Origin: Podarcis raffonei | Lineage: Eukaryota; Chordata; Lepidosauria; Squamata; Lacertidae | Direction of reading: 5' to 3' | Assembly: GCF_027172205.1 (NCBI RefSeq) | Contig: NC_070614.1 | Span: forward strand, 1,560,001-1,624,000 | Length of the DNA: 64,000 nt | In this document: positions 37,501 to 44,700 of the stretch, piece after piece | How positions within the stretch are numbered: position 1 is the stretch's first letter | Layout: each line of letters starts with the position of its first letter | Notes under the pieces: generated by a model | What the model was told of the DNA's origin: nothing | Seen by the model: the letters and a program-made list of their open reading frames with translations, nothing else | The model's database searches: none | Translations under genes and position numbers: made by a program

Positions 37501-38111
37501 TTCCCCCTCCAACACCACTCTGGGTCTAAAACTATATATAGTCCTTTTTATCATTACAAGTTATTTTCATTGGCTCAGACTGTACAGGTTGTGGAATCTT
37601 TGCGGTTTCTTTTACCTTTTTTAAGCTGCCCTTTGTGTACAGCATTGCAGAAAGGCAAGATACAAATGGAGAACGGAAGGAAAACTATTCTCCTCTTTGG
37701 ATAGCGGCAAAGCAGCCTCTCTCTCTCTCTCCCCTCCGCGAAATGGGCGAGGGGAGAACCAGGCCGCCGACCTGGCCGGGCTCTTGTCCGAATGATGACA
37801 AGAAACGCGACGAAGCCTCGGGACACGGCTAGGCGCCTCCCGCGGTTCCCGGCCGCGAGCGCATCCCCGCTTCGTACCTGGAGGGGCGGCGCGCCCCCTC
37901 CGCCCTTCCGCCCGAGTCTCCCCGGGGAGGAAGGCGAGCAGCCGGCCGCCGTGCAAGCGCCCCCCCCCGTCCCCGTCCCGGTCCCCGCCCGGAGCGAGCG
38001 CCGCTCACCGAAGAAGGGCGGCAGGTGCGCCACGGCCTCCAGGAAGGGCTCCGTGTCGATCTGCTTGTCGGCCGGCAGCGCCTTGAACTCGTACTCCAGC
38101 AGCAGCGCCAT
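16341..38111 (-). CDS. GLTP: Glycolipid transfer protein gene, five coding exons (GLTP family)
   Basis: Five minus-strand exons join with GT-AG introns and matching phases into a 210-residue protein; human GLTP has 209. The family moves glycosphingolipids between membranes in the cytosol through an all-alpha two-layer fold. Seen: the residues that bind the sugar headgroup and line the pocket in human GLTP (Asp48, Asn52, Lys55, Trp96, His140, Tyr207) are here as Asp49, Asn53, Lys56, Trp97, His141 and Tyr208, shifted by one residue inserted near position 42. The FFAT-like stretch PFFDCLG (VAP binding in human GLTP) is kept at 32-38. Compared with human GLTP from memory, identity is roughly three quarters and lowest in the last exon, which is low for such a conserved protein. 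Orthologue is the first choice and a diverged paralogue is possible. Introns are about 12.2, 4.5, 2.2 and 2.2 kb and full of transposons. No coding break is seen. Confidence 0.93.
16577..16700 (+). repeat. tRNA-Ile-like SINE head in GLTP intron 4
   Basis: AGCTAGCGCAGTTGGTTAGAGCGGGGTGCTGAGAACGCCAAGGTTGCAGGTTTGATCCCC resembles tRNA-Ile, with box A and box B recognisable but the acceptor stem lost. It continues into CAGGTTGAACTAGATCAGG, a CR1-like tail. It is a SINE or tRNA pseudogene, not a working tRNA. Confidence 0.65.
17280..17570. mobile_element. MITE with 30-bp inverted ends in GLTP intron 4
   Basis: The ends AGGCTTCATTCGCATCATACGTTTAAAGCA and TGCTTTCAACGTCTGGTGTGAATGAAGCCT are inverted copies. 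Inside lie GGATTCTGGGAGCTGTGGT and CTACAGTGCCCAGAATTC, which resemble ZNF143-type half sites. No target duplication is clear, so the superfamily stays open. Confidence 0.75.
18340..18670 (+). mobile_element. CR1-like LINE 3' fragment in GLTP intron 4
   Basis: GAAAGGGCCACCCAAACAATCAAGAGGCTGGAGTGCCTC followed by TTTGTAGTTTAGAGAAGAGGTGAGTGAGAGGCGACA is the plus-strand pattern of a CR1-clade family; the same block occurs inverted near 36060-36130. It is old. Confidence 0.5.
18738..18888 (-). CDS. GLTP: GLTP exon 4 (residues 100-150)
   Basis: A 151-base exon after a CCCGCAG acceptor, encoding [19 protein letters not shown], then [20 protein letters not shown] and [10 protein letters not shown], with a GTGAGT donor. 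His141 of the pocket is kept. The exon ends in phase 0. Confidence 0.95.
19070..19185 (-). mobile_element. L2 LINE 3' end in GLTP intron 3
   Basis: TATGCCGCCCTCCGTCAGACCATCCCAGGGTGGTTCACAACAGAAAAATACAAA is the reverse of the L2 3' terminus (compare 57721). Confidence 0.6.
19930..20670 (+). mobile_element. L2 LINE 3' end, split by a MITE
   Basis: TTTGGAACTCCCTGCCTATTGACATAAAACAGGTGCC and AGCACTGGCTAAAAATGTTTTG lie to the left; the 3' end TCTATAAATTTCATGAAATAAATAAAATT lies to the right. The MITE 20107-20527 splits it. The order and wording match the L2 copy at 12281-12600. Confidence 0.75.
20107..20527. mobile_element. TA-flanked MITE with long inverted termini, copy 2
   Basis: The ends CCTCATTTTTCGCTCTATAAGACGCACC and GTGTGTCTTATAGAGCAAAAAATGCGG match the 15183 element. 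The interior differs (a plainer CTGGCTTCTGG...GCTGTTCTGGCTTCTGG repeat near 20175-20262). It is inserted in an L2 3' end; the flanks are TA and AA. Confidence 0.75.
20690..20820 (+). mobile_element. CR1 LINE 3' end
   Basis: CTGGAGGTTTTAAAGCAGAACTCAGATGGCCGCCTGCCAGGGAT and CATTGCAGGGGGCTGGACTAGATGACTC, ending CAACTCTACAACTCTATGATGC, give the CR1 C-terminus and 3' end. Confidence 0.85.
21132..21265 (-). CDS. GLTP: GLTP exon 3 (residues 56-99, phase 2 end)
   Basis: A 134-base exon after an ATTTCAG acceptor. It starts with Lys56 ([10 protein letters not shown]), includes the conserved LQNILE.EKEM and [14 protein letters not shown] blocks, and ends two bases into Arg100 before GTGCCT. Trp97, the residue that stacks on the glycolipid sugar ring in the family, is present. 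Confidence 0.94.
21740..21945 (-). mobile_element. CR1 3' end followed by a tRNA-type SINE
   Basis: ATTATAGAACTGTAGAGTTGGAAGGGACC...CCCCCTGTAATGCAGGAATCTCA (21740-21825) is a CR1 3' end. From 21832 GGAAACTGCCATATATCTGGTAT through a G run to GACTGAACCTGGAAA is a decayed SINE in reverse. Confidence 0.65.
22705..22830. repeat. Short interspersed repeat (AAGTCCCA...GAGCTTACTCCCAGGTAA type)
   Basis: AGTCCCAATGAATTCAATGGAGCTTACTCCCAGGTAACTGTG and AAGTAAGTCCCACTGAGTTCAATAGGACTTAG form two related units; parts recur at 7885 and 47385. I do not know its class. Confidence 0.45.
22871..25418 (+). mobile_element. 5'-truncated L1 LINE in GLTP intron 2
   Basis: The plus strand (antisense to GLTP) encodes an L1-type reverse transcriptase: [35 protein letters not shown], then pieces in shifted frames and a C-terminus from 24556 to 25053 with a degraded CCHC-like knuckle (CWRSKKEI...MWWTC). 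Several frameshifts and stops are present, including near 23105-23130 and 23310. The 3' end is an A run at about 25409-25418. GGAGTAGGAG occurs at 22861-22870 and again at 25419-25428, a 10-bp target duplication. The poly(A) end lies only about 375 bases from exon 2. Confidence 0.92.
25794..25855 (-). CDS. GLTP: GLTP exon 2 (residues 35-55)
   Basis: A 62-base exon between a TTTCAG acceptor and a GTAAGG donor. It completes Asp35 and encodes [20 protein letters not shown]. It holds the headgroup-binding residues Asp49 and Asn53 and ends in phase 0. One residue is inserted relative to human GLTP in the [10 protein letters not shown] stretch. Confidence 0.93.
26168..26365. repeat. 46-bp inverted repeat enclosing a tRNA-Lys-like sequence
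   Basis: Arms 26168-26213 and 26320-26365 are reverse complements with one mismatch in 46. The 106-base loop holds GGATAGCTCAGTCAGTTAAGCACAAGACTCTTAATCTCTAGG, then TCATGGGTTTGAGCCCCAC (26240-26303), close to tRNA-Lys(CTT) with box A, anticodon CTT and box B. The acceptor stem does not pair well, so a working tRNA is unlikely. It lies in GLTP intron 1. Confidence 0.85.
26772..27165 (-). mobile_element. L2 LINE 3' end
   Basis: The plus strand starts with T/A-rich TTTTATTATTAAATAGATTTATATACCACCC, the reverse of the L2 3' terminus. It continues into degraded L2 C-terminal coding (GGCCCGTTCTGGCATT-type blocks, GGAGAGGCGGTCC). Confidence 0.75.
27287..27567 (+). mobile_element. Sauria SINE, 5'-truncated
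   Basis: It lacks the tRNA-like head. It starts CCGCGGCGGGGTGAGCTCCCG, holds AGCAGTTCGAAAGCACC and AGTAGATAAATAGGTACCGC, and ends GAGTCGGTCACGACTGGCCCGTACGGGCAGGGGTACCTTTACC. Confidence 0.92.
28660..29593 (+). repeat. tRNA-derived SINE split by a CR1
   Basis: The SINE starts AGCAGCGTGGCTCA (to 28682) and resumes at 29379 with ATGGTTAGAGTGTCAGACTGGGACCTGGGAGA. It ends CTTGAGCTCCTCGGTAGAAAAAGGTGGGATATAAATG. The CR1 between them is flanked by GTGGCTCA on both sides. Confidence 0.8.
28683..29370 (-). mobile_element. Young CR1 LINE, 3' part, in GLTP intron 1
   Basis: The minus strand holds an open frame with [60 protein letters not shown] and the CR1 3' end. It is almost identical to 60455-61140 (about four differences seen over about 680 bases). 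It is 5' truncated, with an 8-bp target duplication GTGGCTCA (28675-28682 and 29371-29378). Confidence 0.93.
29745..29885 (-). repeat. tRNA-derived SINE
   Basis: TTTCGGGCAGGAGTCTTTTGCAGCCC, GGGGATTGAACCTGGGACATTCTGCATG and GCTCTGCCACTGAATTTTGG are the reverse of the tRNA-Ala-like SINE. A further head fragment (CGTGGCTGAGTGGCAGAGCAGC) lies at 30088. Confidence 0.65.
29890..31190. other. GLTP intron 1, no feature recognised
   Basis: Open frames on both strands are short and overlapping. A SINE head fragment lies at 30088-30125. Nothing else is recognised. Confidence 0.5.
31775..32035 (+). mobile_element. CR1-clade (L3-like) LINE 3' fragment
   Basis: GACTCCCTCCCACAGGAAGCAGTGGTGGTCACCAACTTGG and CTGGACTAGATGGGCCAATGGCCTGATCCAGCAG are the C-terminus and 3' part of this family. 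Confidence 0.65.
32427..32790 (-). mobile_element. Sauria SINE, near full length, with target duplication
   Basis: The plus strand reads the family in reverse: GTAAAGGTACCCCTGCCCGTACGGGCCAG to GGATTCGAACCGCCGACC and GTGCCACCCGCGTCC. CCCTTGCCACTAG flanks it at 32414-32426 and 32791-32803, a 13-bp target duplication. It lies in GLTP intron 1 in the same orientation as the gene. Confidence 0.95.
32810..34270. other. GLTP intron 1, unique-looking stretch
   Basis: A G run lies at 32866-32877. From 33300 to 33700 the sequence shows no repeat features and an uninterrupted 120-codon frame on the plus strand without known similarity. It could be conserved non-coding DNA, but only comparison can tell. 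Confidence 0.4.
34275..34520 (-). mobile_element. CR1-clade (L3-like) LINE fragment
   Basis: Plus-strand TTCCAACAACTGGTATTCGAAAGCACGGCTGCC and CTCCTCCTCCATGAATTTGTCCAGTCCTCTTTTAAAGCCATCC reverse the block seen at 7530. Confidence 0.65.
34521..35734. other. GLTP intron 1, nothing recognised
   Basis: C runs at 34921 and 35190. No exon or nameable repeat is seen. Confidence 0.45.
35735..36135 (-). mobile_element. CR1-clade (L3-like) LINE fragment, longer copy
   Basis: It holds the same blocks as 34275 and extends through ATAAATTTCTATCCTGCTGCCTCTCACTTGCC, TTTCTCTAAACTACAAAGTCCC and CAACCTTTCCTCTTAGAAG. Confidence 0.65.
36665..36790. repeat. Short palindromic MITE-like repeat
   Basis: GAGGTTGTTGGACTACAACTCCCAATACCC is followed by GCTCAGGGGTGGTGAGAGCTGTAGTCTTAACAACCC, opposed arms around a short centre. 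Confidence 0.5.
37325..37505 (-). repeat. tRNA-derived/MIR-like SINE
   Basis: Plus-strand ACCTTCCCTCCAAGGAGCTCAAGGTG, ACCCTGTGAGGTAGGTTAGGCTGAGA and GGTCACCCAGGGGCTGAGTGGGGATTTGAACCC reverse the family at 8600-8815. Confidence 0.7.
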
Positions 38112-38330
38112 GGCGCCCCGACGCCCCGCCGCCCGCAGCCCAGCCGAGCCCAGCCAGGCAGCCAGCGAGAGGCGGCGGCGGGCGGCCAGAAGCCGCTTCC
38201 CGGGGCGGAGCTGGGCGGAGGCGGGACGGCCCGCCCTCCGCAGCCGGCGACGCCCCCACGCCCGGCGGGGCCAGGCGCTCCGGAGCCGGGCAGGGGCGGG
38301 GAACTCTGTCAGGGAGGCTGGAGTTGACGT
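37690..38330 (-). promoter_or_regulatory. CpG-island promoter of GLTP
   Basis: A GC-rich, CpG-dense stretch surrounds exon 1 (many CCGCC, CGGCGG and GCCCCGCC tracts), with no TATA box near the start codon. Upstream the sequence holds GC-box-like GGGGCGGAGC and GGCGGGGCC runs between 38195 and 38280. This is the layout of a TATA-less housekeeping promoter. The transcription start probably lies within about 150 bases of the ATG. Confidence 0.7.
38009..38111 (-). CDS. GLTP: GLTP exon 1 (start codon, residues 1-34)
   Basis: The start ATG reads at 38111-38109 and the exon encodes [17 protein letters not shown] and on to HLPPFF. It ends with one base of the Asp35 codon before a GTGAGC donor at 38008. 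The LPADKQ and FLEAV..LPPFF blocks match the first helix of GLTP. It lies within a CpG island. A long open frame that runs through the exon into intron 1 is a GC-rich artefact. Confidence 0.93.
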
Positions 38331-38800
38331 GCCGGCACTGCCGGGGCCTGGATTAGAGGACCCTGCGGGTCGCTTCCCCTCTTCCATTCCAGGATTCCAC
38401 GGGGTAAAGCCCCTCTACCGCTGCTGCTGCGCTGTTCCCGGGGCTTACAGCTCCCACCCCCCGGTCGCCAACCTGGAAGTCAGCTTGCCCAGGGACTTGT
38501 GCTTTACTTCTTGCCCAAGGCTGCAAGTAAAGCACAACCTCCTTGCTCAACCTCCAACTCTCCACAGGCCTCAGTGCATTTTTTGCCCTTTCTGGGCTCT
38601 TTTAGGGCTGCTTTGGCCTTTGAAAAGTTGCCTCTAGGTTCAGCGCAATGCACACATGCACAGTCACACATCGATGGGATGCTCGTAAATTGGTTGGGCA
38701 AAAATATCTTTCTTCTGCTGTATTTTATTGAAGATGATCAGAGCTACATTCATCCTATGTTACACTCTATCGTGTTTGTTTCCATTCATTGATGTTATTA

Positions 38801-39031
38801 CAGTGGTACCTCAGGTTACAGATGCTTCAGGTTACACACTCTTCAGGTTACAGACTCCACTAACCCAGACATAGTACCTCGGGTTAAGAACTTTGCTTCA
38901 GGATGAGAACAGAAATCATGCGGCGGCAGCGGGAGGCCCCATTAGCTAAAGTAGTACCTCTAGTTAAGAACAGTTTCAGGTTAAGAATGGACCTCAGGAA
39001 CGAATTAAGTTCTTAACCCGAGGTACCACTG
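38801..39031. mobile_element. Tigger-like (TcMar) MITE, copy 1
   Basis: The ends CAGTGGTACCTCAGGTTA and TTAACCCGAGGTACCACTG are inverted, flanked by TA on both sides. The interior holds GGCCCCATTAGCTAAAG and short repeats of CAGGTTACA. It is non-coding and matches 51390-51615. Confidence 0.9.
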
Positions 39032-39301
39032 TATAACATGTTGCTCTGCTATGTGGTATCTATGTGTGTAAGACATTTGTGCATAGCAAACACAGGTGCT
39101 GAGTGCCAACAGGACTGTAAAACACAAGGTTGGGCCACTGAGAAGCAAGAGGGGAAGTCAGCACATGTTCAGAGGAACAACTGAGGTTTGCAGCAGTGCA
39201 AGAAAACTGCAGGTTCAGGGCTCAGGGTTCTTATGCTCGAATCATGCCTGTGGGTTCCCCTGTCTGGTTTGCCACTGTGAGAGCAGGATGCTGGATTAGA
39301 T

Positions 39302-39418
39302 CATAGAATCATAGAATCATAGAGTTGGAAGAGACCACAAGGGCCATCGGGTCCAACCCCCTGCCAAGCAGGAAACACCATCAGAGCACTCCTGACATAT
39401 GGTTGTCAAGCCTCTGCT
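39302..39418 (-). mobile_element. Young CR1 3' end fragment
   Basis: CATAGAATCATAGAATCATAGAGTTGGAAGAGACCACAAGGGCC follows the subfamily of 28683 and 60448 almost exactly and breaks off at about 39418. Confidence 0.9.
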
Positions 39419-39475
39419 AGACACAGAGGCTAGACACAGAGGCTTGACAACTCTGCTAGACACAGAGGCTTGACA
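39414..39475 (+). repeat. Short tandem repeat GCTAGACACAGAG
   Basis: GCTAGACACAGAGGCT occurs three times within 60 bases, twice followed by TGACA. It starts where the CR1 fragment ends and partly copies CR1 bases (CTTGACAACTCTGCTAG), so it may be a repair scar. Confidence 0.7.
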
Positions 39476-39589
39476 GCTGTCCTTAACCCTTTCCTGTAGC
39501 CCTGCAGGGCAGCTCCCAGAATCTTCCTTGCCACAGCTGCTAGTTCCTGGGATGGGCCTCTGTCCTGGACTGCATGGAACTGGGCAGGC

Positions 39590-39960
39590 CAAAAAATGTA
39601 GTACAAACACCGACAACTGGGAAACACTGGCCTGCAAGTGCTCCAATTGGAGAACAGCCTTTACCAAAGGTGCCATGGGTTTTGAAGACGCTCAAACTCC
39701 AGACGCAAGGGAGAAACGTGCTAAGAGGAAGGCACGCTTGCAAACCCTCACCAACCTACGGTATGTCCCCACTGTGGAAGGACGTGTGGATCCAGAACTG
39801 GCCTCCACAGTCATGGACTCCCTGTTCAGACCATGTTCATGGAAGACCATCTTACTCAGCTCTGAAGGATCGCCAAAGGAGGAGGAGGAACCGGGCATGG
39901 CTGCATACGATACCTCTGGGAGAGTGACCCATGTGCTAGGACCACTGTGGGTGAAGGCAG
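39590..39960 (+). pseudogene. Possible LINE C-terminal remnant
   Basis: The plus strand reads TDNWETLACKCSNWRTAFTKGAMGFEDAQT then REKRAKRKARLQ. It resembles the arginine/lysine-rich end of some vertebrate LINE ORF2 proteins (W...W..A...G...FE....EKR). The likeness is by eye only. The frame is open for over 120 codons but joins unrelated MITE sequence further on. Confidence 0.25.
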
Positions 39961-40030
39961 AGGGAAGGGAAACTGACAAGCGGTGGGAGGGAGCAGCCAG
40001 CAGTGGACAGGTGTTCCATGTCTCTGTAGG

Positions 40031-40186
40031 CCAGACTTCCCCAACCTGGTGCCCTCCATATGCTTTGGACTACAATTCCTATCAGCCTCAGCACTGTGCA
40101 GTAGGCTTCCCACCTGCCACGCTGATGGAAGTAGATGGGAGTTGTAGTCCAAAGCATCTGGAGGGCACCAGGTTGAGGGAGTCTGC
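40031..40186. repeat. Palindromic MITE
   Basis: Arms of about 50 bases (CAGACTTCCCCAACCTGGTGCCCTCC, TGCTTTGGACTACAA, and the inverse at 40134-40185) flank a 50-base centre. No target duplication is clear. This is the best-kept copy of a family scattered through the window. Confidence 0.75.
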
Positions 40187-40199
40187 TGTTGGCTTTGAT

Positions 40200-41089
40200 T
40201 GAGTGGAGGATGAGACCCAAGGGGTGAGGGCAAAGGTGACTATCCAGGATGGGGTGGGAGGTCACAACCAGACTATATTTTGCCCCCTCTGTAGCCCCCA
40301 AGAACAATAATTCTTGTAGCTTGAAGTCTGTGAGAAAAAACATCTTACACAAGTTTAGTATAATCCACCTCGAAGCTTGTGAAACTGCTACAGGGGGAGG
40401 TTCGCAAAGGTTTTACCTGTTATTCTGCGTTAGGTGGGTGCAGCCATATCATGACTCAGTTTTCTGCTATTTCCACTAACACTCACATGCCCATGTAGCC
40501 AAGCTTTGCTTTAGTGTGGAGAAAAGGGCTTCCTAGGACAACACCCAAGCTCAGCATTACCACCTCCAGTGGCCCTGAAGGAAGAACTCCTTGTGTAACG
40601 GGGGTTAGGCCTGTGCCTTCCAGCCCCTCCGTTTTGGAAAGCAGAAGGCAGGCAAGCAAGAGAGGGAGGCTGGGCGTTGCTATGTGGGCGTCTTTATCAA
40701 GTGGATCTAACAGGGTAGGGCAAATGCAGGGGCTCATTAAGCCATCCTATCTGTATTAAAAATTTAGCAACATTCAATAATTCATGCCAGCTGGATGACA
40801 ACACTTCTCAACGGACCTGGGAAGGGAATCACTGTTCCAAAAGGGAAGGAGGGATGGATGGGCATTTGCTGGGGTTCGGGAAGTAGGGGGCAGTTTGACC
40901 TAATCCCCCTGAATCAGCCTTTATGTATTTATTTTTCCAATTTCTGATAATTTGTATTTTATTTTGGCAATGCATGTATACCACTTAATCAGAATCATAT
41001 TTAACCAGTGTGCAGTCAGCTTAACAAATATGACAAAGTTTTGTTTTGTCTTTTTAAAAAGCCTAACTATATAACCAGGACTGTCTTAA
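40200..41089. other. Upstream of GLTP, nothing recognised
   Basis: Unique-looking, AT-rich after 40750. No exon, RNA gene or repeat recognised. Confidence 0.45.
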
Positions 41090-41345
41090 AATGCCTGCTA
41101 GGCACCAGAAGTTCAACAGAGAGAGAGTCCTGTCTGATCTCAGCTCAGAGGGAGTTCCACAGGATTGGGCCCATGCTCCTGAACCTGCTGAATATGAGCT
41201 GTGAAGGTCCACACACACAGACTCCGCCCCCCCCCGAGACCTCAGGGATCAGGCAGAGGTCTAAGAAATCAGGTGGTCCTTAAGGCATCCTGGACCCAAG
41301 TTGTTAAGGGCCTTGAAAATCAATGCAAATACTTTGGGTTGGACT
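41090..41345 (-). mobile_element. L2 LINE fragment
   Basis: Plus-strand CTCAGAGGGAGTTCCACAGGATTGGGCCCATGCTCCTGAA and GGACCCAAGTTGTTAAGGGCCTTGAAAATCAATGCAAATACTTTG reverse the L2 C-terminus and 3' region (compare 58010-58260). Confidence 0.65.
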
Positions 41346-41711
41346 CAGCTATACAGTCGCCATAGTGGGGGCCAACACAAAGAGTCCCACAAGCACCTCT
41401 GGGACTTTTTCTCCTCTTCTGCCCCACCCCAAAGTGGCTCAGGGGAGGGACCCAGGAGAGCACCCAGAACAGTGCAAGGGGGGTGGGGGGGAGATCATTC
41501 CATCAGGCGAGCGGAAATGCTTGCCCCAATGCAGCAAGTGTAATAGTGTGACATGGAGTTCTGCTCTTCCCCTGGCAAGCTTTTAAGCTCAGGATAGTAT
41601 TTCTCCATCAACTGTCTGGCCGCAGAGTTTTGCTCCAGCTGGAGCCTCCAGCCCAGGTGTGAGGGCAGTCCCACCTAGAGCTCATTCAACAACTCAAGGT
41701 TACTAAATAAA

Positions 41712-44700
41712 GAAATTGTCCAGTAGCACCTTGGAGACCAACTAAGTTTGTTCTGTGAAATATACTCAGAGTCGCAAAGTGATTTCATGCTCTTTATTCA
41801 GCTCATAGTGGTGAGGAGGAATGAATGAAAGTCCCCTCAAAGTATCTGCTTTATATACATTATTTACACAATGGGCTGCACATGATTGGCTAATTCCGGA
41901 ATTCTACTGTAAGCCAATCAGGTTGTGGATTCACTTCTATCTGGAGCATGATTGGGTAGTTCCTGCCAACCAATCATACTGCTGCATTGTTCTAGGACCA
42001 ATCAGACTGCTGCATTCTGAATCCTATTGTTCTAGGACCAATCAGACTGCTGCCTTTTGGATCCTATTGTTCTAGGACCAATCAGACTGCTGCAGTTTGG
42101 ATCCTATTCAACTCAGTACATAACACCCCTCCCCTCTAAGTTCCAGTCCTGCCCGGGAGGTCGCATTCATAGTCCTCGAGGTACGCCGGTGGCCTACGTG
42201 TGTGTTGCGGCCTGCGGTGTTCCCTGGTCCGGGGTTCAGGTTCTGGCTCATGTTCCAAGGATGCTGGCTGTGATGGGGCTGTTTGGTCTGGCGCAACCGG
42301 CTCACTCAGTCGTGGTTCTGGTTCCGGTGTCCTTTCGGCCTCGCAGGTCCTCTCTGTATTTACTGGTTCTGCCTCTCCTGCTGGCCCCTCGTGCTCTATG
42401 GCCCTCACTGCCCCTCTGTTCCCTTGGGACTCCTCTGCCCTTTCCTCCTCCTGGTTTTCTCCCGGGAATCGTCGCCGTATCTGGTCACAGTGGCGGCGCC
42501 AGCATTGCCCCCCATCCGTTAGCACCTCATACAACACGGGGCCAGTGACCCTGGTGACTGTGGCAGGTACCCATGCTGGGCCTGCCCCAAAATTCTTTGC
42601 GTACACTGGGTCCTGAGCCTCGAAGGTCCGGGGGTTCTTGCCTTCCCCCAACACTACCTCATCCTGAGCTCTATCGGGGTGAAGGCGGTCCAATCTGAAT
42701 GCAAGGCGCCGACCCATTAGTAGTTCAGCGGGGCTCCGGCCAGTCGTTGAGCTGGGGGTGCTGTGCTGTGCTAGAAGGAATGTGGCAAGGCGGTACTCCC
42801 AATCCCCTTGTGTCATGCGGCGAAGGGTGTCCTTGGTGGTCCGCACCATGCGTTCTGCTTGGCCATTGGTGGCAGGGTGGAATGGCGCCCGAACGGATGT
42901 GGTGGATGGCGTTCTGCGCTGTGAAGGTTTGGAATTCTCCTGACGTAAATGCAGTCCCGTTGTCTGAGACGAGAGTGTCAGGGAGCCCGTGGGTTGCAAA
43001 CAGCCTGCGTAGTACCCGGATGGCTGCGGATGTAGAAGTGGACGGTACCAGTGCGACTTCCAGCCATTTGGTGTAGGAGTCCACCACTATGAAGAATGTT
43101 TTCCCCTGAAAGGGGCCAGCGAAGTCCACATGCAGGCGTGACCATGGTGCTCGGGCGGACTCCCAGGACTGGACTGGGGCCCTTGGGGGATCTGGGCGGG
43201 ATTCTTGGCAGGCCTGGCAGTGTTTGACCCAGGCCTCTATCTCTCCGTCGATCCCCGGCCACCACACATAACTCCTGGCAAGGGCCTTCATTCTTACTAC
43301 CCCTGGGTGTGTCTCGTGTAGGGCTGTGAGGACCCTTTTGCGGAGGGGCTGGGGAACAACAACCCTGCTTCCCCATAACAGGCACCCCTTGTGGGCCGAC
43401 AGTTCATGTTTGCAGGTTGTGTAGCCAGCGAATTCTGCCCCGGGGCTGCTGCTGGGCCATCCCCTCCACACCCAGTCCAGGACCCAGGAGATGACCCTAT
43501 CTTTCTTGGAATGGCGTGCAATTTCTTGTGCCTGAATGGGGCGGTCGGGAAGCAGCTCCAGGCTCATAACCTCTTGTGCAGGTGCTGGGTTGGGGCCTGT
43601 TTCCGGTAGTGGTAGCCAGCTGAGGGCGTCTGCATGGCCCATCGCCTTCCCTGGACGGTGAATCAGTGCATACTGGTAGCTGGCAAGGAAAATTGACCAC
43701 CTGAGGACGCGAGGAGACAGCACTTGGGGGGTCTGCTTTTCCGGGGCAAACAAGCCAAGCAACGGCTTGTGGTCCGTCACCACGGTGAAGGGCTGCCCGT
43801 ACAAGAAATCATGGAATATTTTTACTCCCTTCACGATTGCCAGACCCTCCTTGTCGATTTGCGAATAGTTCCGCTCGGTTGCGTTGAGTGTCTGGGAAAA
43901 GTATGCCACTGGTACCTCTCTTCCATCCGGGAGTTGGTGTCCCAGGACAGCGCCAATTCCATAGGGCGAGGCGTCGCATGCTAGCACCACCGGCAGCCTC
44001 TCGTCGAAGTGTGCCAAGACCGAGTTTGAGACAAGCAAGTCCTTGACTGCCTGGAATGCGGCCTCCTGGCGCTGGCCCCACACCCAAGGGGCCCGCTTGT
44101 CCAGGAGTCTGTGTAGGGGCTCCGCTACCGCCGCCTTGTGGGGAAGGAAGGAATGGTAAAAGTTCAATAGTCCCAAGAAGGCCTGAAGTTCAGTCTTGTT
44201 CTTGGGCGCTGGGGCATCACAAATGGCCCGTACCTTGTCCCCAGTCGGGTGGACCCCTTCTGCATCCACCATAAATCCCAGAAAGTCCACCTGAGGCACT
44301 CCTAGTAGACATTTTTCCCGCTTCACCTTGAGACCCGCTGTCTGGAAACGGTGCAGAACGGTGCGGAGGCGGTCCTCAAACTCCTCTGGTGTGGGCCCGG
44401 CAATCAACACATCATCGAAGAAGGGGGTGACGCCAGGAATCCCTTTAAGGAGCGAGTCCATTAGATTCTGGAATATGCCTGGTGCCACGCTGACACCGAA
44501 TTGCAGCCGCTTTACCCTGAATGCTCCTCTGTGCGTCACAATCGTCTGTGCCTCTGCTGTGGCCTCATCTACTGGCAGCTGTTGATATGCTTGGGCCAAG
44601 TCCAGCTTGCCAAAAAATTTCGACCCAGCCAGGGTGGCAAGAACATGGCTGACCACTGGCTGACCATTGTAGTCTGCGCAGATGCGGACCGAACCATTAG

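Noticed and set aside
37575-38387. 270-codon minus-strand frame across GLTP exon 1
   Set aside because: It only contains exon 1 (38009-38111); the rest is GC-rich intron and upstream DNA. The GTGAGC donor and the match of exon 2 to GLTP residue 35 fix the exon end.
37792-38637. 281-codon plus-strand frame antisense to GLTP exon 1
   Set aside because: A shadow frame in a CpG island with proline/arginine/alanine bias and no domain.
39528-40202. 224-codon plus-strand frame
   Set aside because: It runs from a possible LINE remnant straight into a palindromic MITE, so it is not a gene as a whole.
41821-42124. Tandem 40-bp units as a CRISPR-like or satellite array
   Set aside because: Only three units inside an LTR, with CCAAT motifs; it is part of the Gypsy element.
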